A stretch of DNA of 64,000 nucleotides from Spirochaetaceae bacterium. GTDB taxonomy: Bacteria; Myxococcota_A; UBA9160; UBA4427. Location: contig JACKFD010000003.1 of assembly GCA_020632655.1 (NCBI GenBank), positions 186,001 through 250,000 on the forward strand, in the 5' to 3' direction. Under the pieces are notes generated by a model, which was not told where the DNA came from, did no database searches, and worked only from the letters and a program-made list of their open reading frames with translations. Shown here piece after piece: positions 54,990-63,232 of this stretch (its first letter is position 1; each line of letters opens with the position of its first letter). Position numbers and translations under genes: made by a program.

Positions 54990-55826
54990 ATGACGCTGAT
55001 CAAGGCCCTGACCACCCGAGCCCTCCTCGTGCTCTCCGCTGCCTTCCTCTCGGCCGGCACCGCCCAGGCGCAGCCCGCCGAGACGCCGCGCGAGGACGAA
55101 GCCGATCGACGCTTCTACGCGACCGTCGGCATGGGCGTCGATTTCGCACAGGGCGACTACGGTGACCGCGACCAGAACGGCGACGCGGTCCAGACGAACA
55201 GCGGATCGGTGCCGGTCTTCCTGAAGCTCGAGTGGGAGCCCGTGACCTTCCGGATCTCGGTCCCCTTCCTGCTGATCGACGGCTCCGACCAGGTACTCGG
55301 CGGCACCGACGGCGCGGAGGGCAACACGGACGCGGCTGCGCGAAGTCGCCTCGACTACGGCCTCGGTGACGTCACGACGAGCCTCACCTACACCTACTAC
55401 CCGACGCGCGACCAGCGCCTCCTGCCCGTCGTCGACCTGACGACCCGCGTGAAGATCCCGACCGCGATGAACGACCTCGGCACGGGCTACGTCGACGTGA
55501 CGCTCCAGACCGAGCTCTCGAAGACCCTCGGTCGCTTCACGCCCTTCGTCGGATTCGGCTACCGCTTCCGCGGCGGTGCCGCCTTCCGCGACACCTGGCT
55601 CGTCTTCACGGGACTGTCCCTGCGCGTGACGGACTGGCTCTCGGTCGGCGCCGCCTACGACTACCGCGAGGCCGCGACCAGCTTCGCCGGCGAGGTGAGC
55701 GAGGTCTCGCCCTTCCTCTCCCTGCGCCTGGGTCAGCATTGGCGGCTCTCGCCCTACGGCGTGATCGGCTTCGACGACGGCTCACCGGACTGGGGCGTCG
55801 GGTCGACCCTGTCGTACCAGTTCTGA
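54990..55826 (+). CDS. Outer-membrane beta-barrel protein
   Basis: A 278-residue exported protein. A signal peptide ends at AQAQ near residue 28. The mature part is a regular series of amphipathic strands (RFYATVGMGVDFAQGDY, VTFRISVPFLLI, YGLGDVTTSLTYTYYPTRDQRLLPVVDLTTRVKIPTA, FTPFVGFGYRFRGG, LSVGAAYDYREA) and closes on Phe (STLSYQF). The pattern resembles transporter-like barrels of the phenol-degradation MetA group. Function unknown. The start has AAGGAAG upstream. It lies 35 bases ahead of the SGNH hydrolase gene and may be co-transcribed with it. Confidence 0.75.
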   Translation: MTLIKALTTRALLVLSAAFLSAGTAQAQPAETPREDEADRRFYATVGMGVDFAQGDYGDRDQNGDAVQTNSGSVPVFLKLEWEPVTFRISVPFLLIDGSDQVLGGTDGAEGNTDAAARSRLDYGLGDVTTSLTYTYYPTRDQRLLPVVDLTTRVKIPTAMNDLGTGYVDVTLQTELSKTLGRFTPFVGFGYRFRGGAAFRDTWLVFTGLSLRVTDWLSVGAAYDYREAATSFAGEVSEVSPFLSLRLGQHWRLSPYGVIGFDDGSPDWGVGSTLSYQF

Positions 55827-55861
55827 GCGATCCGAGTCCGCCCGCACGCCGGAGACGAATC

Positions 55862-57829
55862 ATGAGCCTTCCCAAGCAGATCGCCTTCTCCTTCCTGCCT
55901 CTCTTCCTCCTCGCCCTCGTGCTGGAGGGCGGGCTCTGGCTGGCCGGCTTCGAGGCGCCGATCGATCGGGCCGATCCCTATGTCGGCTTCGCCGGCGAGA
56001 TCCCGCTCTTCGAGGACGAGCTCGACGCGGAGACGGGCGTCCTCTGGCGCCGGACGGCGCCGAACAAGCTCTCCTTCTTCAACGACCAGCGCTTCCTCGC
56101 GGACAAGCCCGAAGGCAGCCGCCGCGTCTTCTGCCTCGGCGGCTCGACGACCTACGGTCGGCCCTACGACGACGCGACGAGCTTCTGCCGCTGGCTGCGC
56201 GAGTCGCTCGCGATCGTCGCGCCCGACACGACCTGGGAGGTCGTGAACGCCGGGGGCATCTCCTACGCGAGCTACCGCGTCACGGCGCTCATGAGGCAGC
56301 TCGTGCGCGAGGAGCCCGACCTCTTCGTCGTCTATACGGGTCACAACGAGTTCCTCGAGGAGCGCACCTACGCGGGCATGCGCGACCGCTCGGCCTTGCG
56401 CCGACACGTCGAGCTCGCCGCCAGCCACTCGCGGGTCTACGGCCTGCTCGACACGACCGCGCGTCGCTTCCAGGTCGAGCGTGGCGCCCGCGCCCCGAGC
56501 GGACCCGCGCGGGACCAGCTCGCCGCCGAGGTCCACACGCGCCTCGAGTCGAGCGTCGGCCTCGACGCCTACCATCGCGACGACGCGCTCCGATCCGCCG
56601 TCGTGGAGCATTTCCGGCTCAATCTCGACCGCATGGTCGACATCGCGCGGAACGCCGGGGCGGAGCTCGTACTCGTCGTTCCCGCGGACAACCTGTCGGA
56701 CTGCTCGCCCTTCAAGAGCGAGCCCGACCCCGAGCTCGACGAGGCGACGGCGCGTTCCCTGCGGACGCGCCTCTCGGCGGCCGAGCAGGCGCTGCATCGC
56801 GGGGCGCTCGCATCGGCGCGCGCGGGGTTCGAGGCCGTGCTCGAGCGGGATCCGCGGCATGCCCATGCGCGCTACGGCCTCGGTCGCGTGCTGCGGGCGC
56901 TGGGCGAGCCGGATGCGGCCCACGAAGCCTTCGTCGCGGCGCGGGACCAGGACGTGTGTCCCCTGCGCGCGCTGACCGAGGTCGCCGCGATCGTGCGCGA
57001 GACCGGGCGCGAGCAGGGCGTCCCGACGGTCGACTTCCCCGCCGTCCTGCGCGAGGCGTCGGGCGCCGGGACGCCCCACGCGCCGGGGGCCGAGTGGTTC
57101 CTCGACCACGTGCATCCGACGATCGACGGGCATCGTCTGCTCGCCCGTCACCTGATGCGCGCGGTCCACGCGCTCGGCTGGCTTCCGCAGGATCCCGAGA
57201 CGCTGCGGGCGGCGATCGACGCGCACGAGACGCAGGTCGTGGCCTCACTCGACGCGCGCGCCCACGGCCGGGCGCTCAAGAACCTGGCGAAGGTGTTGAG
57301 CTGGGCGGGCAAGACCGAGGACGCGGCGCGGGCGGCCACGCAAGCCCTCGAGGCACTCGGCGACGATGCCGAGAGCTACTTCGTGCTCGCGGAGTGGGCG
57401 TCGCGGCGGGGAGACCCGGAGCAGGCGGTGGCGTATCTTCGGCGCTCGGTCGGGATCGACCCGCGATGGGCCAAGGCCCGAAACAACCTCGGTGTCGAGC
57501 TGATGCGGCTCGGCCTGGAAGAGGACGCCCTGGAAGCCTACGACGAGGCGCTGCGACTCGATCCCGAGCACGCTTCGGCCCGCTTCAACCGCGGCAACTG
57601 CCTGCGCGCGCTCGGTCGCTACGCGGACGCCGCCCGAGACTTCGAGCGGACGCTGGCGGTCGATCCCGACGACCTCGACGCCTGGTTCAACCTGGCGGGG
57701 GTCTACGAGTCGATGGGGCGACGCGAGGACGCGCAGCGCAGCCTCGAGCGACTGCTCGCGCTCGATCCCGAAGACGCCGAGGCGGCGGAGCGACTCGCGC
57801 GCCTCGCGCGGGAGACGAGGGCCTCCTGA
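55862..57829 (+). CDS. SGNH hydrolase with TPR repeats
   Basis: A 655-residue protein with an N-terminal membrane anchor (residues 8-28). The SGNH site is split: Ser95 in FCLGGSTTYG, Gly in VNAGG, Asn in VYTGHNEF, and Asp415/His418 in FLDHVHPT. Between the Asn block and the Asp-His block lies a TPR-like helical pair (about 304-362). Four more TPRs fill the C-terminal 200 residues (ARNNLGVELMRLGLEEDALEAYDEALRLDPEHA and similar). It may deacetylate or esterify a surface polymer. ATG 55862 is 35 bases after the outer-membrane gene; the stop TGA overlaps the next ATG by one base. Confidence 0.82.
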   Translation: MSLPKQIAFSFLPLFLLALVLEGGLWLAGFEAPIDRADPYVGFAGEIPLFEDELDAETGVLWRRTAPNKLSFFNDQRFLADKPEGSRRVFCLGGSTTYGRPYDDATSFCRWLRESLAIVAPDTTWEVVNAGGISYASYRVTALMRQLVREEPDLFVVYTGHNEFLEERTYAGMRDRSALRRHVELAASHSRVYGLLDTTARRFQVERGARAPSGPARDQLAAEVHTRLESSVGLDAYHRDDALRSAVVEHFRLNLDRMVDIARNAGAELVLVVPADNLSDCSPFKSEPDPELDEATARSLRTRLSAAEQALHRGALASARAGFEAVLERDPRHAHARYGLGRVLRALGEPDAAHEAFVAARDQDVCPLRALTEVAAIVRETGREQGVPTVDFPAVLREASGAGTPHAPGAEWFLDHVHPTIDGHRLLARHLMRAVHALGWLPQDPETLRAAIDAHETQVVASLDARAHGRALKNLAKVLSWAGKTEDAARAATQALEALGDDAESYFVLAEWASRRGDPEQAVAYLRRSVGIDPRWAKARNNLGVELMRLGLEEDALEAYDEALRLDPEHASARFNRGNCLRALGRYADAARDFERTLAVDPDDLDAWFNLAGVYESMGRREDAQRSLERLLALDPEDAEAAERLARLARETRAS

Positions 57830-58770
57830 TGGCGGCGCGGGGCACGGGAGAAGGGGGCGATCCGACGGCGGCGCTGCTCGCGGCGCTGCGTCAGCTCCTG
57901 CGCCCGATCGCGCGCCTCGTGATCGAGCGGCAGATCACCTTTCCGATGCTCGCCGACCTGCTCAAGGTCGTGCTGATCGAGGTCGCGCGGGACGAGTTCG
58001 CCCTGCGCGGCAAGCGCCTCACGGACAGCCGGCTCAGCCTGCTCACGGGGATTCATCGCAAGGACGTGAAGCGCCTGCGCAGCGAGCTCGACCGGGAGGT
58101 CGGTCCCTCGCGCAACGCCTCGCTCGGCGCGCTGCTCGTGTCGCGATGGGTCGCGGATCCCACGTACCTCGACGAGCAGGGCGAGCCGCGCCCCCTGCCG
58201 CGCGCCGCGAGCGCGGGGCCGGGTCCGAGCTTCGAGCAGCTCGTGCTCTCGGTCAGCAAGGACATTCCCGTGCGCTCCGTGCTCGACGAGTGGGTCCGCC
58301 AGGGCATCGTCGAGCACGACGCCTCGGACGTCGTCCGCCTGCGCGTCGAGTCCTTCGTCGCGGAGGAGGGCTTCGAGGACAAGGCCTGGTTCTTCGGTCG
58401 CAACCTGCGCGACCACGCTGCGGCCGGCGTACACAACCTGCTGCGCGAGGGCGAGCCCTTCTTCGATCGCAGCGTGTTCTACGACCGCCTCTCCGCGGAG
58501 TCGATCGAGGAGCTACGCCGTGCGGCGTCCGAGGTCGGGGCGCGCTCGCTGCGCGAGATGAACCGCCGCGCACTCGCGCTGCAGCGACGCGACGAGTCGC
58601 GGCCCGCGGCGGAAGCGTCGCGCCGCATGACCTGGGGTGCGTTCTTCTTCGGGGCGCCCTACGAGCGCGACGAGGAGACGTCGCAGGACCGGACGCCGAC
58701 AACGGACGCGAACGCGGACCCGGTCGGGGGTGCGACCTCCGCCGTCTCGGGAGAGTCCGATGAGGCGTGA
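57829..58770 (+). CDS. DUF6502-family protein
   Basis: A 313-residue soluble protein. LLRPIARLVIERQITFPMLADLLKVVLIEVA and SRLSLLTGIHRKDVKRLRSELD resemble DUF6502, whose N-terminal part looks like a winged helix that could bind DNA. The tail (from about residue 250) is polar and disordered. In other proteobacteria DUF6502 and DUF5666 genes are often neighbours, as here; this is from memory of gene neighbourhoods. The ATG overlaps the previous stop by one base and the stop overlaps the DUF5666 start by eleven. Confidence 0.65.
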   Translation: MAARGTGEGGDPTAALLAALRQLLRPIARLVIERQITFPMLADLLKVVLIEVARDEFALRGKRLTDSRLSLLTGIHRKDVKRLRSELDREVGPSRNASLGALLVSRWVADPTYLDEQGEPRPLPRAASAGPGPSFEQLVLSVSKDIPVRSVLDEWVRQGIVEHDASDVVRLRVESFVAEEGFEDKAWFFGRNLRDHAAAGVHNLLREGEPFFDRSVFYDRLSAESIEELRRAASEVGARSLREMNRRALALQRRDESRPAAEASRRMTWGAFFFGAPYERDEETSQDRTPTTDANADPVGGATSAVSGESDEA

Positions 58771-60073
58771 TGCGCACTGCGCGAAGCGCCTTCGTGACGC
58801 GCGGCTCGCGAGCCTGGTCCTCGTGCTGCTCGCGCTCGTCGGCGTCGGCCTGCCGCGCACGGCGCGGGCCGCTTGCGAGGGGCTCGATGCGTTCGATCCT
58901 TCGTCGCTCGAGCCCGGGACCGGGATGGGCGGTACGGGGCGTTCGCCCGGCGAGGGCAGCGGCTCGGGGGGCACGGGGCGAGCGCCGGGCGAGGGCAGCG
59001 GTTCGGGCGGAACCGGCTTCGGCGCGGACCCCCGTCCGGACGGCGCGGATCTCGCGTCGGGCGGAGGGACGGGCGTGGGCGGCACGGGGCTGCTCGGCGT
59101 GATCACCGGCTTCGGCAGCGTCTGCGTGAACGGCGAGAAGGTCGAGCTCGACGCCGGGACCCGCGTGACCGTGGACGGGATGCCCGCCGCGCCGACGGAT
59201 CTGGCGATCGGCCAGCTCGTTCGCATCACGACCCGCGCGGGACAGCCCGATCACGCGCGCTCGATCTCGGCCGAGAGTCTGCTCGTGGGGCCGATCGAGC
59301 GGGTGTCGCGCGCCGAGCGCGCGTTCTGGGTGCTCGGCCAGAAGGTCGAGCTGCGCACGCCGGACGTCGTGCTGGGCGAGCGTTCGATCACGCCGCGCGC
59401 GGGCGCCGAGCTCCGGATCGGCACGCCCGTCGCGGTCGCCGGCTTCCGGCGCGCAGACGGCGTCGTGACCGCGACGCGGGTGGACGGGACCGATCGCGAG
59501 CGTCCGGCGCAGGCCACGGTCGTGGTGCGGGGCGTCGAGCAGGGCGTGCTCGACCTCGGTGGCCTGAAGGCGCGTCCGGCCGCGGGCGCGGGTGGCGGCG
59601 ACGCAGACTGGACGGGACGTCGGGTGCGCGTCGAGGGACGCTGGAACGCGACGAAGGGCGTCCTCGAGCAGGCGCGGATCGAGCCCGCGGACAGCCTCGA
59701 GCGGGGCGTGGACCGGGCCTCGGTCCAGGGCTTCGCATCGCCCGGTGGTCGCGAGGGCGTCTTCCGGATCGGGGACGTCGAGGTCGATGCGCGCGCGTTG
59801 TCGGCCGGCGTCGCGGAGCTGCGGGTCGATTCGCGCGTGCGCGTCGACGGGCGCGTCGAGCGCTCGGGACGCATGCGGGCCGAGCGGGTCTTCATCGAGG
59901 AGGCGGGGCGCCGCGAGCACCTCGACGGACGCTCGGCCGACGCGGTGCGGGACCGTCGCGGCCGCTCGGAGCGAGGCGATCGCTCCGGTCGCTCGGACCG
60001 CTCGGGTCGGGATCGCAGCAACCGGGAGGATCGGGGCGATCGCAGTGGTCGCTCGGATCGATCGACACGATGA
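58760..60073 (+). CDS. DUF5666-domain secreted protein with Gly-rich linker and Asp-Arg tail
   Basis: A 437-residue exported protein. A signal peptide ends near residue 37 (PRTARAACEG). A Gly-rich linker with two copies of GEGSGSGGTG follows. DUF5666-type beta repeats start at LGVITGFGSVCVNGEKVELDAGTRVTVDG and recur (about 95-380), an OB-like pattern. The last 50 residues are Ser/Asp/Arg/Gly repeats (RSERGDRSGRSDRSG) like those ending the protein at 54187. Function unknown. ATG 58760 overlaps the DUF6502 stop by eleven bases. Confidence 0.7.
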   Translation: MRRDAHCAKRLRDARLASLVLVLLALVGVGLPRTARAACEGLDAFDPSSLEPGTGMGGTGRSPGEGSGSGGTGRAPGEGSGSGGTGFGADPRPDGADLASGGGTGVGGTGLLGVITGFGSVCVNGEKVELDAGTRVTVDGMPAAPTDLAIGQLVRITTRAGQPDHARSISAESLLVGPIERVSRAERAFWVLGQKVELRTPDVVLGERSITPRAGAELRIGTPVAVAGFRRADGVVTATRVDGTDRERPAQATVVVRGVEQGVLDLGGLKARPAAGAGGGDADWTGRRVRVEGRWNATKGVLEQARIEPADSLERGVDRASVQGFASPGGREGVFRIGDVEVDARALSAGVAELRVDSRVRVDGRVERSGRMRAERVFIEEAGRREHLDGRSADAVRDRRGRSERGDRSGRSDRSGRDRSNREDRGDRSGRSDRSTR

Positions 60074-60089
60074 GCCGAGGACCCTGGAT

Positions 60090-61040
60090 CTAGGGTGTGA
60101 CCGCGGCGGCGTCGTGCGCGTCGGGCGCGGTGTTCTCGAGGAGCAGGGTCCGCATGCGCCGCGCGTCCACGGTCGGATCGTCGAGCCAGAACTGCTCGCG
60201 ATCGAAGCCGAAGAAGACGATCCGGAGCGCCGGGGGCAGCTTCGAACGCAGCCAGGCCCGGGTCGCCGCGTCGGGCTCGGCCTCGCCGGCGACGACGACG
60301 AGATCCGGCGCGAGCGCGCGCAGGCCCTCGGGTGTGATCGGCAGTCGGCGCTCCTCGCCGCCGTGGGTGAGGCTGGTCCCGCCGCCGATCTCGACGAGGT
60401 CGCTCTCGAAGCTGTGTCCGCCCGCCAGCTCGAGGGGCTCGACGCTCGAGACGATGGCGACGCGCGGGCGATCGGTCGCGGGGGCGAGGCCGCCGATCAG
60501 CGCGAGGGGCCGTGAGAGCGTGTGCTCGAAGCGCGCGGCCTCGGCGCGGCCGACGAGCTCCGTGCCGACCGAGCGGGCGAGCGCGATCACGTCCTCGAGG
60601 TCGTGGGGCGCGAACTCGACGACGCGAATGCCTGCGGCCTGGAGCGCCCGAACGGGTGCATCGTCGAGGGGCAGAGCGGGGACGAGCACGAGATCCGGCT
60701 CGAAGCGGTGCGCGGTGGCGAGCGTGGCGAGGGGGCGATCGCCGAGATCGGGCAGCGTGCGGGAGGTCGCGTCGACCGCGACGAGTCGATCCGCCGCGCC
60801 GAGTCGGGCGACGAAGCGGGTGGCGACGCGGTCGAGCGAGACCACGCGCTGCGTCGCTCCGACACCGACGCGTGACGAAGGGACGGGATTCTCGACGTGT
60901 GCGCTCGCATTGGCCGCAGGGTCGTCGTGCTCGGGTCGACAGCTCGGGACGACGAGCAGGCAGAGCAGCGGCAGGATCAGCCCGAGAAGGCCCATGGATC
61001 GACGGGAAGACGCGGCGCGCCGTGGGCGCGGGCGTCGCAT
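60090..61040 (-). CDS. BtuF-like ABC transporter substrate-binding lipoprotein
   Basis: A protein of about 316 residues with a lipobox (LCLLVVPSC) and a class III binding-protein fold. Seen: QRVVSLDRVATRFVARLGAADRLVAVD, LATAHRFEPDLVLVPA, VRALQAAGIRVVEFAPHDLEDVIALARSVGTELVG and LEIGGG-like EIGGGTSLTHGGEERRLPITPEGLRALAPDLVVVAG. It resembles binding proteins for cobalamin, haem or iron complexes. No permease or ATPase gene is adjacent. Start is uncertain among ATGs at 61094, 61040 and 60995. It is convergent with the DUF5666 gene, 16 bases apart. Confidence 0.75.
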   Translation of the reverse strand: MRRPRPRRAASSRRSMGLLGLILPLLCLLVVPSCRPEHDDPAANASAHVENPVPSSRVGVGATQRVVSLDRVATRFVARLGAADRLVAVDATSRTLPDLGDRPLATLATAHRFEPDLVLVPALPLDDAPVRALQAAGIRVVEFAPHDLEDVIALARSVGTELVGRAEAARFEHTLSRPLALIGGLAPATDRPRVAIVSSVEPLELAGGHSFESDLVEIGGGTSLTHGGEERRLPITPEGLRALAPDLVVVAGEAEPDAATRAWLRSKLPPALRIVFFGFDREQFWLDDPTVDARRMRTLLLENTAPDAHDAAAVTP

Positions 61041-61216
61041 GGATCGTTCGACGAGCGAAATCGATTTACGGTCCGACTCCACGCCCCGCAGCATACACTC
61101 GACCTCTACGTCGGGGCGCGGCGCCGCGGATGCGCGGTCGCACGCGCCTTCTGGTATGCCCGGCCGCCGGCCGAGAACGCCGGGATCCGGACCGATCCCG
61201 GCACAGGAGTGGAAGA

Positions 61217-61945
61217 ATGACCGAAGCGACCCCGCGAAACGATCGGAACGCGGTGCCGGGCCGGATCGGCACGCACCGGATGGAGCATGGACTTCGCGGT
61301 CGCTCCCTTGCCGGACGCGTTCCCACCCGACGCGGCCTCGCGGCTGCCCTGCTCCTGCTCCTCGCTCAGGCGCCCGCCGCCTGGGCCGGCATCCATACCT
61401 GGGACGTGGTCGAGGTCTTCAGCAATGCCGACGGCACGATCCAGTACGTCGAGCTGCTGGATCGGGGCACGACGGGCGGCGAGACGGGTATCGGCAACGG
61501 CTCGCTTTCGAGCGGCACGCGTTCGATCTCCTGGTCGAATGGCCCGGTCGCCCCGCCGACGAACGGCAAGAGCTATCTGGTCGCCACGGCGGCCTTCGCG
61601 GCGCTGCCCGGGGCGCCGACGCCCGACGTGATCATCCCGCCCGCGAGCGTGCCCTTCTTCGACGTGAACGGCGACACGATCTCGTTCGGAGCCTTCGACA
61701 CCCTGACCTTCGGTGCCGTCCCGACCAACGGTGTCGACGCGCTCTTCGAGGCGACCAACAACGGCGGCACCGCCATCGTGGCGAACACACCGAGGAACTA
61801 CGCCGGTGTCCAGGGCAGCGTCGACGCGTCGCCGCCGCCGGTGCCGAGCGGCTCGGCGGGCATGATGGCGCTGCTGCTCGCGCTGCTCGCCGGCACGGGG
61901 CTCGTCGTGCTGCGAAGCGGGCGCAAGGGTCGCGTCACGGGCTGA
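61217..61945 (+). CDS. Secreted protein with exosortase/IPTL-like C-terminal signal
   Basis: A 242-residue exported protein. The signal peptide (LAAALLLLLAQAPAAWAG) is preceded by a long basic region; a later ATG at 61280 is possible, but AGGAG lies before 61217. The start of the mature part (HTWDVVEVFSNADGTIQYVEL) resembles the lamin-tail-like start of the protein at 47111. The end has VPSGSAGMM, a hydrophobic stretch and LRSGRKGR, which fits the plan of IPTL- or PEP-type sorting signals. Family unknown. It stands alone between the binding-protein gene and the ATP-grasp gene. Confidence 0.6.
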   Translation: MTEATPRNDRNAVPGRIGTHRMEHGLRGRSLAGRVPTRRGLAAALLLLLAQAPAAWAGIHTWDVVEVFSNADGTIQYVELLDRGTTGGETGIGNGSLSSGTRSISWSNGPVAPPTNGKSYLVATAAFAALPGAPTPDVIIPPASVPFFDVNGDTISFGAFDTLTFGAVPTNGVDALFEATNNGGTAIVANTPRNYAGVQGSVDASPPPVPSGSAGMMALLLALLAGTGLVVLRSGRKGRVTG

Positions 61946-62006
61946 TCGCTACGCCTCGACGGATCTCTCGGGTCGCCTGCGCGCGCGATGGGATGGGCTC
62001 GCCGCG

Positions 62007-63230
62007 ATGACGGATCGGGCGAGCGTGTGGGTCCTCGGGGCCGACTGCATGACGGGTCTCCAGGCGGCTCGTCTGCTGTCGCGACGCGGCTACGCGCTGA
62101 TCGGGGTCGCGGCCGATCCCCGTAGCCCCTTCTGTCACAGTCGGGCCTGGAGCCGGCTCGTGCGCGGCCCCGACCCGGCCGGACTCGAGACGGAGAGCGG
62201 GGCGCGTACCTTCACGAGTGCACTCGAGGCGGAGCTGCGAGCGGGCCCATCGCCCGCCGTGCTGCTGCCCTGTACGGATGGGCATGTCCGGGCCCTCGAC
62301 CGTGAGCGTGCCCGGCTCTCTCGCGTCGCGCATTTCGTGCTGCCGCCGTCTCCGGTCCTCGCGCAGCTGACGGACAAGGCCCGGTCGAGCGCGCACGCCG
62401 AGCGCTGCGGTCTCGACGTGCCCGCGACCCTCGTGCTCGCGGACGAAGAGGCGCTCGAGCGGGCCTGCACGACGCTCGGCTTTCCCGTCGTGCTCAAGCC
62501 GGCCCTGCGGACGCCGGCCTGGCTGGCCGAGGCGGGCGGCAAGGTGCTGCGCCTCGACTCGCCCGACGCGCTCCGTCGGGCCTTCCGACGCCTCGCGCCG
62601 GTCGCCTGCCAGGGGCTCGTCGTGCAGTCCTGGATCCCGGGCGGCGACGACGCGATGTACAGCTTCTACGCCTTCTTCGACGCGGCGGGCCGGCGGCAGG
62701 TCGCGCTGGTCGCGCGCAAGATCCGCCAGTGGCCGCCGGGCACGGGGAGCGGCTCGCTCGCGGTCGAGTGCGATCGACCGGAGGTGGTGGCCGCGGGCAC
62801 GCGGCTGCTCGAGGCGTCGGGGCACGTCGGGCTGGCCGCCGTCCAGCTCAAGCAGCACGCGCAGACGGGACGCTTCCTCTTCGTGGAGGCGAACATCGGT
62901 CGCGTGACGATGAACATGCCGATCGCGGAGCATTGCGGGGTCGAGCTGCTGGACACGGTCGTGCGGGCGAGTCTCGGTCGATCCCTGCCCGGGGCGCGCA
63001 CGGTCAGCCGACCCGGTGGCCGGTGGATCTCGCTCAAGCTGGACCTCCCGGCGGGCTTCGTGCTCTGGCGCCGCGGGGAGCTCTCGCTCGTCGACTGGGC
63101 GCGCTCGCTGCGCGGAACGCATTGGCACGGCACGGGATCGTGGCGGGACCCGCTGCCGGTCGTGCTGGATTGGCTGCGCAAGCTGCCGACGGGGCCGCGT
63201 CGTCTGCGTCGCCTCGCGCGCAGGCGCTGA
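62007..63230 (+). CDS. ATP-grasp carboxylate-amine ligase-like protein
   Basis: A 407-residue protein. An N-terminal Rossmann-like part (VWVLGADCMTGLQAARLLSRRGYALIGV) precedes an ATP-grasp domain (DKARSSAHAERCGLDVPATLVL, GFPVVLKPALRTPAW, QGLVVQSWIPGGDDAMYSFYAFFD, FLFVEANIGRVTMNMP with the metal Glu and Asn). Such enzymes join a carboxylate to an amine; related ones occur in capsule and PEP-CTERM-type surface loci. The ATG follows GGATGGG and the gene lies 61 bases after the sorting-signal gene. The C-terminus is Arg-rich. Substrate unknown. Confidence 0.75.
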   Translation: MTDRASVWVLGADCMTGLQAARLLSRRGYALIGVAADPRSPFCHSRAWSRLVRGPDPAGLETESGARTFTSALEAELRAGPSPAVLLPCTDGHVRALDRERARLSRVAHFVLPPSPVLAQLTDKARSSAHAERCGLDVPATLVLADEEALERACTTLGFPVVLKPALRTPAWLAEAGGKVLRLDSPDALRRAFRRLAPVACQGLVVQSWIPGGDDAMYSFYAFFDAAGRRQVALVARKIRQWPPGTGSGSLAVECDRPEVVAAGTRLLEASGHVGLAAVQLKQHAQTGRFLFVEANIGRVTMNMPIAEHCGVELLDTVVRASLGRSLPGARTVSRPGGRWISLKLDLPAGFVLWRRGELSLVDWARSLRGTHWHGTGSWRDPLPVVLDWLRKLPTGPRRLRRLARRR

Positions 63231-63232
63231 CG

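Noticed and set aside
60090..61094. A complete ABC importer around the BtuF-like protein
   Set aside because: No permease or ATPase gene is next to it; the only ABC gene in the window (40868) is an exporter.
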